From an uncultured Prolixibacteraceae bacterium (GTDB taxonomy: Bacteria; Bacteroidota; Bacteroidia; Bacteroidales; Prolixibacteraceae): a stretch of DNA of 51,064 nucleotides. Position 1 is the stretch's first letter; each line of letters starts with the position of its first letter. The stretch is from positions 1 to 51,064 of the forward strand of contig CAJXZG010000029.1 in assembly GCA_913063265.1 (NCBI GenBank). Direction: 5' to 3'. The notes under the pieces were generated by a model. The model had not been told where the DNA came from. It saw only the letters and a program-made list of their open reading frames with translations, and searched no databases. Shown piece by piece: positions 27,729 to 36,649 of the stretch. Position numbers and translations under genes: made by a program.

Positions 27729-28595
27729 ATGAGTCAGGAAAGTAACCGCGAAGAACAAACCACTAAAAAGCGGAAAAAAGAAAAAGTGCCACAGGGTGAA
27801 ATGTCCTTTTTAGAACACCTGGAAGAATTGCGCTGGCATATTGTAAGATCGGTTGGAGCAGTAATGGTATTTGCAATTGCGGCATTTATATTAAAGGAAT
27901 TTATATTTGATATGGTGATTTTAAAGCCACGTTTGCCTGAATTCTGGACCAACAGAATGTTTGCCAAACTGGGAGATATCGTTGGAACAGATGCAGTAAA
28001 GATCAATCAGACTGCCCTAAAAATGCAAAGTATAAATATTGCCGGTCAGTTTTCCACACATATATTGGTTTCTATAATTGCCGGATTTATTATGGCATCA
28101 CCATTTGTTTTTTTCGAATTCTGGAGATTTATAAAACCTGCACTTTATGAAAAAGAAAAGAAACATGCCAGTGGTGCTGTTTTTTTTACTTCCATATTAT
28201 TTTTACTGGGAGTATTATTCGGATATTATCTGATTGTGCCGCTTTCCATACATTTTCTTGGGACCTATCAGGTAAGTAGTGATGTGGAAAACATGATTAA
28301 TCTACGTTCTTATATTGGTTCAGTAACATCCATTTCCTTAGCTTCCGGGGTAGTATTTCTTCTGCCTATATTTTCTTACTTTTTGAGTAAAGTAGGATTA
28401 CTAACACCGGAATTTATGAAAAAATACAGAAAACATTCCTATGTAATTATGTTGTTACTGTCTGCAATCATTACTCCTCCTGATATTTTTAGCCAGATTT
28501 TAGTTTGTTTCCCATTGGTATTTTTGTACGAAATTGGAATCATAATTTCGCGTGTTGTCGTTAAAAAACGTGAAAAAGAGTTGGACGAAATATAA
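27729..28595 (+). CDS. tatC: twin-arginine translocase subunit TatC
   Basis: 288 residues, about 40 longer than E. coli TatC. The cytoplasmic N-terminus has the signature MSFLEHLEELRWHIVRS, preceded by a lysine-rich tail. Six membrane helices are visible. A long first periplasmic loop (about 60-110, with PRLPEFWTNRMFAKLGDIVG) is the Bacteroidota-type insertion, and ASPFVFFEFWRFIKPALYEKEK is the conserved second cytoplasmic loop. TatC recognises twin-arginine signal peptides; the glycosidase at 931 has a related KR-type signal. It is followed by lptB after 30 bp, so the two are co-transcribed. Confidence 0.96.
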   Translation: MSQESNREEQTTKKRKKEKVPQGEMSFLEHLEELRWHIVRSVGAVMVFAIAAFILKEFIFDMVILKPRLPEFWTNRMFAKLGDIVGTDAVKINQTALKMQSINIAGQFSTHILVSIIAGFIMASPFVFFEFWRFIKPALYEKEKKHASGAVFFTSILFLLGVLFGYYLIVPLSIHFLGTYQVSSDVENMINLRSYIGSVTSISLASGVVFLLPIFSYFLSKVGLLTPEFMKKYRKHSYVIMLLLSAIITPPDIFSQILVCFPLVFLYEIGIIISRVVVKKREKELDEI

Positions 28596-28625
28596 TTCAT
28601 AAAGTAAATCACGTTATTTGTTAAA

Positions 28626-29348
28626 ATGATTTTACGAGCAGAAAATATTGTAAAGAAATACCGAAAACGTACTGTTGTAAAAGGAGTTAGTTTTGAAGTA
28701 AATCGGGGCGAGATTGTAGGATTGCTTGGTCCGAACGGGGCAGGAAAAACAACATCGTTTTATATGATTGTGGGATTAATCCAACCCCTATCCGGGAAAA
28801 TTTTTCTTGATGAAGAGGAAATTACAAATCAACCGGTTTATAAAAGAGCAAAAAAAGGAATTGGCTACCTTGCCCAGGAAGCATCAGTTTTTAGAAATCT
28901 AAGCATTGAAGATAATATTAAAGCCGTTTTGGAAATGACCAACTATTCAAAACAGTATCAAAAAGAAAAGCTTGAAACTTTAATAGAAGAATTTGGTCTT
29001 CAGCATATCAGGAAAAGTAAAGGAATTCAGCTTTCAGGGGGAGAGCGCAGACGTACCGAAATTGCCAGAGCGCTGGCAATCGATCCTAAATTTGTATTGC
29101 TTGATGAGCCATTTGCCGGAGTTGATCCGATAGCCGTGGAAGATATTCAGCAAATAGTTATGAAATTAAAGGAAAAGAATATCGGGGTTTTAATCACTGA
29201 TCACAATGTACACGAAACTTTGAATATTACCGACAGGTCTTATTTGCTTTTTGAAGGCTCAATATTAAAAGCAGGAACAGCAGAAGAACTTGCTGCAGAT
29301 GAGGTAGTTCGGAGAGTTTATCTGGGTCAGAATTTCGAGTTGCGTTAA
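28626..29348 (+). CDS. lptB: lipopolysaccharide export ABC transporter ATPase LptB
   Basis: 240 residues, a complete ABC ATPase. Walker A is [16 protein letters not shown], the signature motif is [15 protein letters not shown] and Walker B is [13 protein letters not shown], followed by [10 protein letters not shown]. These, with [16 protein letters not shown], are the LptB hallmarks. LptB powers lipopolysaccharide transport with LptF/LptG/LptC, whose genes are not in this window. It lies 30 bp after tatC and is transcribed with it. Confidence 0.95.
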   Translation: MILRAENIVKKYRKRTVVKGVSFEVNRGEIVGLLGPNGAGKTTSFYMIVGLIQPLSGKIFLDEEEITNQPVYKRAKKGIGYLAQEASVFRNLSIEDNIKAVLEMTNYSKQYQKEKLETLIEEFGLQHIRKSKGIQLSGGERRRTEIARALAIDPKFVLLDEPFAGVDPIAVEDIQQIVMKLKEKNIGVLITDHNVHETLNITDRSYLLFEGSILKAGTAEELAADEVVRRVYLGQNFELR

Positions 29349-29419
29349 TAAAAACAGCAAAAGCCAAAAAAAAATTACATTTGGTTTGCAGATTCAAAAA
29401 ACATCATTTTCTTTGCAGC

Positions 29420-29465
29420 GCTAAAATAAAAAAGCATCTTCTTAAAAGAAAGAGATGATTTTAGC
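29420..29465. repeat. stem-loop between lptB and tRNA-Glu
   Basis: GCTAAAAT (29420-29427) pairs with ATTTTAGC (29458-29465), and inside it CATCT pairs with AGATG around a TCTTAAAAGAA loop. It may be a weak terminator for the tatC-lptB transcript, but it lacks a GC-rich stem and a long U-tract. Confidence 0.4.
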
Positions 29466-29486
29466 ATGAAAAAAATCCCAAAAATA

Positions 29487-29517
29487 TTTGGTGGATATCA
29501 AAAATGAAGTATTTTTG
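29487..29517 (+). promoter_or_regulatory. promoter of the tRNA-Glu gene
   Basis: TTTG (29487-29490) and TATTTTTG (29510-29517) are separated by 19 bp, an exact match to the Bacteroidota consensus TTTG-N19-TAnnTTTG. The tRNA begins 30 bp after the -7 box. Confidence 0.75.
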
Positions 29518-29546
29518 CAGTCCCAAAATTAAGGGAAAGATAGGAA

Positions 29547-29618
29547 GGCCCGTTCGTCTAGGGGTTAGGACGCCAGGTTTTCATCCTGGTAGCAGGGGTT
29601 CGAATCCCCTACGGGCTA
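29547..29618 (+). tRNA. tRNA-Glu (anticodon UUC)
   Basis: A 72-nt cloverleaf. The acceptor arms GGCCCGT and ACGGGCT pair with a G-U at the first position; the anticodon stem CCAGG/CCTGG holds the loop TTTTCAT with anticodon TTC; the T-arm is GGGGTTCGAATCCCC. No CCA is encoded. It is followed 36 bp later by rpsT and may be co-transcribed with it. Confidence 0.97.
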
Positions 29619-29653
29619 CTTTTTTGAACAGATAAAAAATAAGAATTAGTATA

Positions 29654-29905
29654 ATGGCAAATCATAAGTCAGCATTAAAAAGAATACGTCAGGACAAAGC
29701 AAAAAGATTGCACAACAGATATTATGCGAAAACAACCCGTAATGCAATCAAAACTTTACGTAACACTTCTGACAAAGAAGAGGCTACAAAATTGTATCCT
29801 GAAGTGGTTTCTATGATTGATAAACTGGCAAAACGTAATATCATTCATAAAAACAAAGCTTCTAATTTAAAATCTAAATTAGCTGCACAAATCAGTTCAT
29901 TGTAA
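29654..29905 (+). CDS. rpsT: ribosomal protein S20
   Basis: 83 residues, highly basic, beginning [22 protein letters not shown], the standard S20 start. It binds 16S rRNA in the small subunit. The gene follows tRNA-Glu and ends at a strong terminator 25 bp downstream. Confidence 0.97.
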   Translation: MANHKSALKRIRQDKAKRLHNRYYAKTTRNAIKTLRNTSDKEEATKLYPEVVSMIDKLAKRNIIHKNKASNLKSKLAAQISSL

Positions 29906-29929
29906 GAAATTATTACAGCATATTTGAGA

Positions 29930-29958
29930 AACCTCTCCAATTTTGGAGAGGTTTTTTT
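29930..29958 (+). terminator. rho-independent terminator after rpsT
   Basis: AACCTCTCCAA and TTGGAGAGGTT form an 11-bp stem with a two-base loop, followed by a T-rich run (TTTTTT). Clear intrinsic terminator on the plus strand. Confidence 0.93.
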
Positions 29959-30179
29959 ATGTTTTCAATTTTGATTTTGCCAATTTTGGGTAATTATATG
30001 ATTATTACATGATGGCAAGAAATCTCAATATCTATCTGGTCTTTGATAAAAAATTGACAAAGACAAGGTTTTTGAAGTTTTGAAAATCAAGGATTTTACC
30101 TTTATAAATGACTGTTTTCAAAACAAGAGTAAGGCAGTATTTGGTGATTTCTTGCAAAGATAAATTAACCCAAAAGCAT

Positions 30180-30875
30180 ATGAGCGATTACAAAAAATTG
30201 AACATCAAAGAATGGGCAGTAGAAGACCGGCCTCGTGAGAAAATGTTAAGAAATGGCTCCCGGTCACTTTCAGATGCTGAATTAATGGCAATTCTTATTG
30301 GTTCAGGTAATACAGAAGAAACCGCAGTTGAATTATCAAGGCGAATTTTGTCATCAGCAGATAACAATTTGAATGAACTTGGAAGAAAAGATGTTGAGTC
30401 TCTGATACAGTTTAAGGGAATTGGAGAAGCAAAAGCAATCACAATTGTTGCTGCATTGGAATTGGGTAAACGGCGAAAAGAAGCCGATGTTTTTGCAAAA
30501 AAGAAAATAACCGGAAGTAAAGATGCGGCAGATTATTTTTTACCGCTTTTGGGAGATTTAAATCATGAGGAATTTTGGATATTAATGCTCGACCGCGGAA
30601 ACAAAATCAAGGATAATTTCAGAATCAGTTCGGGCGGAATTTCAGGAACGGTAATAGATGTCCGGTTAATTTTAAAAGCTGCACTCGAAAAACAGGCGAG
30701 CTCGATAATTCTTTGTCATAACCATCCTTCGGGCACCATGCAGGCTTCGGATGCCGATTTAAAAATAACCCGAAAAATTGCAGATGCTGCCAAAATTATG
30801 GATATAACGGTCCTTGATCACATAATTATCGGAAATAACAAATATCTTAGCCTTGCCGATGAAGGAATATTGTAA
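30180..30875 (+). CDS. radC: RadC family JAB-domain protein
   Basis: 231 residues from the ATG at 30180 (MSDYKKLNIKEWAVEDRPREK); an in-frame upstream start at 30108 adds 24 residues with no family character. A helix-hairpin-helix element (QFKGIGEAKAITIVAALELGKR) is followed by the JAB/MPN metalloprotease-like motif ILCHNHPSGTMQASDAD, with the His-x-His and Ser-x-x-Asp-type zinc site. RadC proteins are widespread but their role is still unclear. It is an isolated gene upstream of the surface-glycan operon, 18 bp before the next start, so it may be read with it. Confidence 0.93.
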   Translation: MSDYKKLNIKEWAVEDRPREKMLRNGSRSLSDAELMAILIGSGNTEETAVELSRRILSSADNNLNELGRKDVESLIQFKGIGEAKAITIVAALELGKRRKEADVFAKKKITGSKDAADYFLPLLGDLNHEEFWILMLDRGNKIKDNFRISSGGISGTVIDVRLILKAALEKQASSIILCHNHPSGTMQASDADLKITRKIADAAKIMDITVLDHIIIGNNKYLSLADEGIL

Positions 30876-30893
30876 CAACTGTAATTCTATAAC

Positions 30894-32234
30894 ATGATTC
30901 TGATCTATTCCGATAAAATAACACCAAGGTTAAAATATATAATGGAACTGATATTTAACGGAATACTCATGACAGAAGTTAAATTTTCCCGAAGTCAGGA
31001 TGATTTTCTAAGTTCTGATTTACCCAAAATAAATTACTCCAATCAAAAATTTTCAGACGAAATTTATTTCAAACCTCATCCAATTCTTTTTGAACCCGGA
31101 ATCAGGAAGCAGAATATTGACGTTGTGCCCTTTAAAAATATGAGTTGCTTTTTTCAAACTTCGCCCGATTCGACATTTCCTTTTGATGTTTTTGCTGCTT
31201 CGTTTTTTTTGGTAAGTCGATACGAAGAATACAGTACTGTAGATTTTGACCAATACGGAAGATTTTCGGCAAGCCAAAGTATTTTGCACAAACTGGAAAT
31301 AATTAAAAAACCTGTAGTTGATATTTGGGCACAGTGGTTGGCCGATGAAATCAAAGAAAAATACAAGCAACTAAAGTTTTTTAAAAACAAATTCAGGTAT
31401 ATTTCAACCATCGATATTGATAATGCCTGGGCTTATTTAAACAAAGGTTTTTGGAGAACCTATGCTGCACAGTTAAAATCTGTTTTAACAGGAAATTTTG
31501 ATGAGTTTAAAACCAGACTGGAAGTATTAAATGGCAAAAAGAAAGATCCTTATCATACCTATGAATACCTGAATTCGGTTTTTTCCGGTAACGAAGAGAA
31601 GATAAAATTCTTTTTCCTTATGGGCAATTATGCAAAATTTGATAAAAATATATCGTATAAAAATCACGGTTTGCAAGAATTGATTAAGGGAATTGCAAAA
31701 AATTATGACGTTGGAATTCATCCTTCTTTTGCAGGATTTATAAAAGGGGATCACAATGAAGTAGTTCAGGAAAAGGATCGTCTGGCAACTATTTCAGGAA
31801 GGAAAATAAAAAAAAGCCGGCAACATTATCTCAACCTCAGGTTTCCGAAAACCTACCAAAATCTTTTAAAAGCCGGAATTACGGAAGATTTTACCTTGGG
31901 ATTTTCAGATCAGATTGGATTTAGGGCTGGCACCTGTACTCCATTTTATTTCTACGATTTGGAAAACGAAGTACAAACTAATTTGAAGATTGTTCCGTTT
32001 CAGGTAATGGATGGCACTTTGTTACATTATCAAAAATTTTCACCCGTAAGGGCGATCGATGAGATCGAGCGTTTAATGGAGGAAGTAAAAAATGTGGGTG
32101 GAACTTTTGTAAGTATCTGGCACAACGAAACGGTGAACGATTTGGGAGAGTGGAAAGGCTATCAGGAAGTTTTTGAAAAAACGAACCAACTAGGATTTAA
32201 ATGGGCAAATGAACAGGCAGGTAGTTTATATTAA
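30894..32234 (+). CDS. polysaccharide deacetylase family protein with DUF7033-like N-terminal domain
   Basis: 446 residues. The N-terminal 170 residues (MILIYSDKITPRLKYIMELIF onward) match a domain found before NodB-like deacetylases in Bacteroidota exopolysaccharide loci. The NodB part starts at about 168 with STIDIDNAW (metal-site Asp region), continues to VGIHPSFAG with a His (about 275) and ends GGTFVSIWHNETVND. It probably removes acetyl groups from surface polysaccharide, or is a relative without activity. No signal peptide is visible. It overlaps the next gene by 26 bp and opens the seven-gene operon. Confidence 0.75.
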   Translation: MILIYSDKITPRLKYIMELIFNGILMTEVKFSRSQDDFLSSDLPKINYSNQKFSDEIYFKPHPILFEPGIRKQNIDVVPFKNMSCFFQTSPDSTFPFDVFAASFFLVSRYEEYSTVDFDQYGRFSASQSILHKLEIIKKPVVDIWAQWLADEIKEKYKQLKFFKNKFRYISTIDIDNAWAYLNKGFWRTYAAQLKSVLTGNFDEFKTRLEVLNGKKKDPYHTYEYLNSVFSGNEEKIKFFFLMGNYAKFDKNISYKNHGLQELIKGIAKNYDVGIHPSFAGFIKGDHNEVVQEKDRLATISGRKIKKSRQHYLNLRFPKTYQNLLKAGITEDFTLGFSDQIGFRAGTCTPFYFYDLENEVQTNLKIVPFQVMDGTLLHYQKFSPVRAIDEIERLMEEVKNVGGTFVSIWHNETVNDLGEWKGYQEVFEKTNQLGFKWANEQAGSLY

Positions 32235-33123
32235 ACACCAGGATATTGACGACAAAAAATGGTCGGTTTGTATTGATAAAGCAGACAATAGCAGAATCTA
32301 TGCAAATATCTGGCATCTTGATCGTACAGCCGAAGTATGGGATGCGCTGGTTTTGGGCGATTACGATTATGTAATGCCACTTCCGGTAAGATCAAAATAT
32401 GGACTTAAATACATTTATCAACCCACTTTTTGTCAGCAACTGGGTATCTTTCCAAGTCCGAATAAAAAGATTGCAGAATTGTTTTACCAGGCACTTTATA
32501 AACAACTCCGGTATGTTGAAATACAGGTAAATTCGTCAAATCCAACCCTGCTAAATGACAATCGGTTTAATTTTATTCCCAGAAAAAATTTGCTTCTCGA
32601 TTTGCGATATAACTATAAATCACTTGCCAGAACATATTCTACAAATACAAAACGCAATATTTCAAAAGCAAATAAATACAATTTGCAATATGTTCAGGGA
32701 ATTCGTTTGGAGGATTATCTGGAATTTAAAGAAACAAATCTGACCGGAAACACTTCGGCAAAAAATATTGAAAAGCTTAAAAGTATTATTGCTTACGGCC
32801 AGTATAAAGGGATAGGCGAAATATTTGGAGTTTACAGCCAGGAAAACACTTTATGTGCTGCTGTATATTTTTGCCGATGGAAAAACCGTGTTATATATCT
32901 GAATGCGGTTTCCAACCAGTTAGGAAAAGATTTAAGGGCCATGCATTTTTTGCTCGACAACTTTATTCAGAATAATGCTGAACACAATCTGTTACTTGAT
33001 TTTGAAGGTTCCATGATTCCGGGAGTAGCAAGATTTTATGAAGGATTTGGTGCAGTTTCAGAAAGCTATTTTCAACTTAAATTTAATCGTTTACCTTTGC
33101 CTCTCAGATGGATTAAAAGTTAA
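32209..33123 (+). CDS. FemAB/GNAT-like transferase
   Basis: 304 residues. The architecture is that of FemAB/peptidoglycan-bridge-like acyltransferases: VMPLPVRSKYGLKYIYQPTFCQQLG early, YSTNTKRNISKANKYNLQ in the middle and LLLDFEGSMIPGVARFYEGFGA near the end, the last being the conserved GNAT-type substrate loop. FemAB proteins move an aminoacyl or acyl group to an amino group. It overlaps the preceding deacetylase gene by 26 bp and lies 2 bp before the next. A role in transferring an activated acyl group to a glycan is inferred from the neighbouring ligase and carrier protein. Confidence 0.75.
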   Translation: MNRQVVYIKHQDIDDKKWSVCIDKADNSRIYANIWHLDRTAEVWDALVLGDYDYVMPLPVRSKYGLKYIYQPTFCQQLGIFPSPNKKIAELFYQALYKQLRYVEIQVNSSNPTLLNDNRFNFIPRKNLLLDLRYNYKSLARTYSTNTKRNISKANKYNLQYVQGIRLEDYLEFKETNLTGNTSAKNIEKLKSIIAYGQYKGIGEIFGVYSQENTLCAAVYFCRWKNRVIYLNAVSNQLGKDLRAMHFLLDNFIQNNAEHNLLLDFEGSMIPGVARFYEGFGAVSESYFQLKFNRLPLPLRWIKS

Positions 33124-33125
33124 TA

Positions 33126-34097
33126 ATGAAGAATATTCCACGTTTATTTTCTAACCTGATTGGACAGTTTTATTCGTCCCCAAAATTATTCTCATTATCA
33201 ACTCCTCCTTTTTTGCCATTTTATCATGTAGTAAGTGACGATAAATTAGATCATGTGCGCAATTATCCTTTCCGAAATAGAAAGGAATTTGAGAAAGAAC
33301 TTGACTTTATTCTGAAACATTTTGAACCCGTTTCTTTGGATTTTATTTTGAAAAATCCAGATACAAAAAAGAAAATTTTTCATCTCAGTTTTGATGACGG
33401 GTTAAAAGAGTGCCATGAAATTATTGCACCTATTCTTCTGAGAAAAGGGATACCTGCCTCTTTTTTCATAAATACCAATTTTGCAGATAACAAAGCCTTA
33501 TATTATAAGTATAAAGCCAGTCTTCTGAAAGGGAAATTGATAAGTGAGACAGCTGATATTTCTAAATTCTTATTTAAGCATAAAGTTCAGATAAGCAGCC
33601 TTTTACAATTGGATTATTCAAAAGAACAACTTCTTGATTCTATTGCAGAAGAAATAGGTGTTGATTTTTCAGATTATCTAAAAAAAAACAAACCGTACCT
33701 TTCAAAAACACAAATTCTTGAGCTTCAAAATCAGGGTTTTAGTATTGGGGCACACAGCTTAAATCATCCTGAGTTTTGGTTGATTTCGGAAGATGAGCAA
33801 TATCGTCAAATCAAAGAAAGTGTAGAGTGGGTGCAAAAACATATTCAACCAAAAATTAGTGCATTTGCTTTTCCGTATACAGACTGGAGAGCATCAGCGA
33901 GGATTTTAAAAAGAATTAAATCTGAAAATATTTGTGATGTGACTTTTGGCACGGCAGGTGTAAAATACGATGAGTTTGATTTTCATTTTCAACGATATCC
34001 AATGGAAAAAAATGGGAATTTTGTTGGTCAACTTAAATCAGAATTTGTGTATTTTCAGCTCCGGAAATGGATTGGAAAAGCTACCGTAAAACATTGA
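33126..34097 (+). CDS. NodB-type polysaccharide deacetylase
   Basis: 323 residues. Motif 1 is FHLSFDDGLKECHEII (catalytic Asp-Asp) at about 88 and motif 2 is SIGAHSLNHPEFW (zinc His) at about 210; FAFPYTDWRASA follows. This is a typical carbohydrate esterase 4 fold acting on N-acetylated sugars. No signal peptide is visible, so it may act in the cytoplasm or on the inner-membrane side. The gene ends inside the first codons of the possible upstream start of the ligase (34067). It is the second deacetylase of the operon. Confidence 0.85.
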   Translation: MKNIPRLFSNLIGQFYSSPKLFSLSTPPFLPFYHVVSDDKLDHVRNYPFRNRKEFEKELDFILKHFEPVSLDFILKNPDTKKKIFHLSFDDGLKECHEIIAPILLRKGIPASFFINTNFADNKALYYKYKASLLKGKLISETADISKFLFKHKVQISSLLQLDYSKEQLLDSIAEEIGVDFSDYLKKNKPYLSKTQILELQNQGFSIGAHSLNHPEFWLISEDEQYRQIKESVEWVQKHIQPKISAFAFPYTDWRASARILKRIKSENICDVTFGTAGVKYDEFDFHFQRYPMEKNGNFVGQLKSEFVYFQLRKWIGKATVKH

Positions 34098-34126
34098 ACC
34101 AAAGAATTTTAAAACAGGCTGGAAAC

Positions 34127-35641
34127 ATGACATTTATTCAGGAACTTTATAATACATTCATAAAATACAAAAACAAAAGAGCTTTTTGCATTAACGATAA
34201 AGACTATTCCTACGGCGATTTTTTGGAATATATTAACGGAGCAAGAGAACTTATCGAAAAAAATGTTTCGGGGAAAAATAATCCAATCGGGATTATGTAT
34301 TTTGAATGTATTGAAACTTATGCAACGATTTTTGCAGCATGGTTTAGCGGGAATTATTTTGTGCCTTTAAATCCAAAACATCCTTCGGAAAGAAATAAAA
34401 CAATTATCAATAATGTAGGTATTCAACTTTTGTTTTCAGCACAAGAAGATGTGGATGAATTTGTTCGGGAAGTGGAAGGCCTTAATTTTCAAATAAATTC
34501 GGATTCTAAAACGAAAAACATCAAAGAACCGGTTATATCTTCCGGAGTTCAGTGGATGTATATTCTTACAACATCGGGTAGCACGGGCACGCCAAAACAT
34601 GTCCCGATTTGCCAGGAAAACCTGGGAGCCTATTGTGCCGGTTTTTTGGATCGATTCCCTGAAATGAATGACAAAGTTTGTATGCTGCAAACTTATGATT
34701 TAACTGTCGATGCATCGGTTACTGCATATTTGGTTCCATTAAGTATTGGAGCTTGTGTTTACACTTTACCCGATAGCCCGTTTAAGTTTTTAAGTATTGC
34801 CAAAATGCTGGCCGATAAAAATGTTACCTGGGTAAAATTAACACCTTCAGTTCTTTCGTTTTTGGCTCCACACAAAACTCAACTCGATTTTAAACACCTC
34901 GGGCAGGTTATTCTGGGAGGTGAGGCATTTCCTTTGTCATTGTTAAAAGAGTGGCAACCTGTATTTCCAAATGCAAGAATTGCGAATCATTATGGGCCAA
35001 CTGAAACAACGGTGGGTGTAACTACATATAAAATTGATGATCTGCAAAATATCCGTTCAATGAATGGTGTGGTTTCTATTGGACAGGAGTTTAAAACGGT
35101 TAAAAGTGTTATTATAAAAGAAGATGGCACCGAAGCCGGTTTTGGAGAAAATGGTGAATTATGCATCTCAGGGAAACAGGTGATGCAGGGGTACTTAAAC
35201 GGGAACAATAATTCGTTTATTAATTTTGAGAAAAACAATGAAAGCCGCAGTTATTACCGCACCGGTGATATTGTTCAGAAAGATACGGAGGGTTTTATTT
35301 ATTATATGGGCAGAACCGATGACCAGGTAAAAATTGAAGGGCACAGAATTAATCTGATAGAAATTGAAAATAAAGTAAGGGAGTTACTGCCCGGACATAA
35401 AGTGGCAATGTTGGCCTACGAAAAATTCCCCGGTTTTAAAAGACTATATTTGTTTGTTGAAGGGAGCAATATTGATAAAATGCAACTAAAATCAAGGTTA
35501 ACTCTACATATACCACCCAAAATGATACCCGAAGAAATATTTGTTGTTTCGCAACTTCCATTGTCATCCGGAGGAAAAAAGGATAGAATTTCGCTGGCAA
35601 ATGATTACCTTGCCAACCCATCAAAAAAAAGCCTGAAATAG
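34127..35641 (+). CDS. AMP-forming acyl/amino-acid ligase (adenylation domain)
   Basis: 504 residues from the ATG at 34127 (an upstream ATG at 34067 would overlap the previous gene by 31 bp). All adenylation motifs are present: LTTSGSTGTPKHVP, NHYGPTETTVGV, YRTGDIV, GRTDDQVKIEGHRINLIEIE and SSGGKKDR with the catalytic Lys. The shape is that of a free-standing NRPS-type A domain, as in D-alanine-carrier ligase DltA. It probably activates an amino or carboxylic acid and loads it onto the carrier protein encoded at 36392. Its TAG stop overlaps the next GTG start by one base. The substrate is not predictable by eye. Confidence 0.9.
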   Translation: MTFIQELYNTFIKYKNKRAFCINDKDYSYGDFLEYINGARELIEKNVSGKNNPIGIMYFECIETYATIFAAWFSGNYFVPLNPKHPSERNKTIINNVGIQLLFSAQEDVDEFVREVEGLNFQINSDSKTKNIKEPVISSGVQWMYILTTSGSTGTPKHVPICQENLGAYCAGFLDRFPEMNDKVCMLQTYDLTVDASVTAYLVPLSIGACVYTLPDSPFKFLSIAKMLADKNVTWVKLTPSVLSFLAPHKTQLDFKHLGQVILGGEAFPLSLLKEWQPVFPNARIANHYGPTETTVGVTTYKIDDLQNIRSMNGVVSIGQEFKTVKSVIIKEDGTEAGFGENGELCISGKQVMQGYLNGNNNSFINFEKNNESRSYYRTGDIVQKDTEGFIYYMGRTDDQVKIEGHRINLIEIENKVRELLPGHKVAMLAYEKFPGFKRLYLFVEGSNIDKMQLKSRLTLHIPPKMIPEEIFVVSQLPLSSGGKKDRISLANDYLANPSKKSLK

Positions 35642-36390
35642 TGGATAACATCGAAAAAAATCTTTATGATTTTTACAGAGTTTTAGCTGAAGTAAAAAAT
35701 ATCTCGCTCGTCAAAAAGGAAGATTTTGAGCTTATTCAGGCTAAAAATAATCTCTGGCCGCAATTGATATTTAATTTGAATCAGCAAAAGAATCAAAATG
35801 AAATAATTCCTGAAATTTCGAGGTATTTGGCCGACTACAAATTATCTCCTTCTATAGTGGCCCCGGATGAGTATATTTCAAAAAATCACTCCGAATTATT
35901 AAAAGCCAGTTCTTTGATCCCGGTTAAGGTTTTAATGGGAATGAATACATCAAAAGGAAGTAAGGAAAATATTAAAATGCCGGCAGATTGTGAAATTTGT
36001 GAACTTAAAAATAAAACACAATTGAGCGATTTTTCCATGCTGATTCAAAGAGAATTTTTTTCCTCAAAAAAGGATTTTGGTGAAGAAATTCTACTTGAAT
36101 TAAAGGATAGTGAAGAAGTTACAATGACAGGTCTTTACAAAGATAGCACGCTGGTTTCTTCAATGTTGGTTTTTATTAAAGACAACATTGCCGGACTGTA
36201 TTTTATTGGTACAAAAAAGGAGAACCAGAAAAAAGGATACGCAAGTCTGTTGATTCGATCTGGTTTAAATCAATTATTCAAAACCGGAATAAAAGAAGTA
36301 GTTTTGCATGCCAATCACAATTCTTTTGCTTTGTACCAAAAAATTGGATTTGAAGTTCAAAACAAGTTTATTGTTTATAAAAAAGTATAG
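35641..36390 (+). CDS. GNAT N-acetyltransferase
   Basis: 249 residues starting at GTG 35641, which overlaps the ligase stop by one base. The first 115 residues are of no recognised family; the C-terminal part is a GNAT fold with FIGTKKENQKKGYASLLIRSGL (acetyl-CoA site) and NHNSFALYQKIGFEVQNKF. It moves an acyl group from CoA, or possibly from the carrier protein, to an amine. The very close spacing ties it to the ligase and ACP genes. Confidence 0.8.
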   Translation: MDNIEKNLYDFYRVLAEVKNISLVKKEDFELIQAKNNLWPQLIFNLNQQKNQNEIIPEISRYLADYKLSPSIVAPDEYISKNHSELLKASSLIPVKVLMGMNTSKGSKENIKMPADCEICELKNKTQLSDFSMLIQREFFSSKKDFGEEILLELKDSEEVTMTGLYKDSTLVSSMLVFIKDNIAGLYFIGTKKENQKKGYASLLIRSGLNQLFKTGIKEVVLHANHNSFALYQKIGFEVQNKFIVYKKV

Positions 36391-36391
36391 G

Positions 36392-36631
36392 ATGAGCAGC
36401 GAAGAAATTCTGGAAAAACTAAAAAAGGTATATGCTGAAATATTTAAAGAAGAAATGGCCTTAACACATGAAACTTCTCCCAATGATATTGGTTCCTGGG
36501 ATTCGTTAAACCATGTACTTTTAATTAAAAGAATTGAAGAAGAATTTCAGATAGAAATTGATTTATTTGAGGTAATCGAATTAAAAAATACCGGGGATAT
36601 TGTAAATGCCATTCAGAAAAGATTGGTCTGA
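36392..36631 (+). CDS. acyl carrier protein
   Basis: 79 residues from ATG 36392 (a longer frame from 36308 overlaps the GNAT gene and was rejected). It starts MSSEEILEKLKKVYAEIF and has the phosphopantetheine serine Ser38 in NDIGSWDSLNHVLLI, a standard ACP/PCP motif. It starts directly after the GNAT stop. Its probable role is to carry the acyl or aminoacyl group activated by the upstream AMP ligase. It is distinct from a fatty-acid AcpP by its neighbours. Confidence 0.9.
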   Translation: MSSEEILEKLKKVYAEIFKEEMALTHETSPNDIGSWDSLNHVLLIKRIEEEFQIEIDLFEVIELKNTGDIVNAIQKRLV

Positions 36632-36649
36632 AAAGATAGAAAAATAAAA

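Noticed and set aside
36308-36391. N-terminal extension of the acyl carrier protein
   Set aside because: Lies entirely inside the preceding GNAT gene; the ACP fold starts at 36392.
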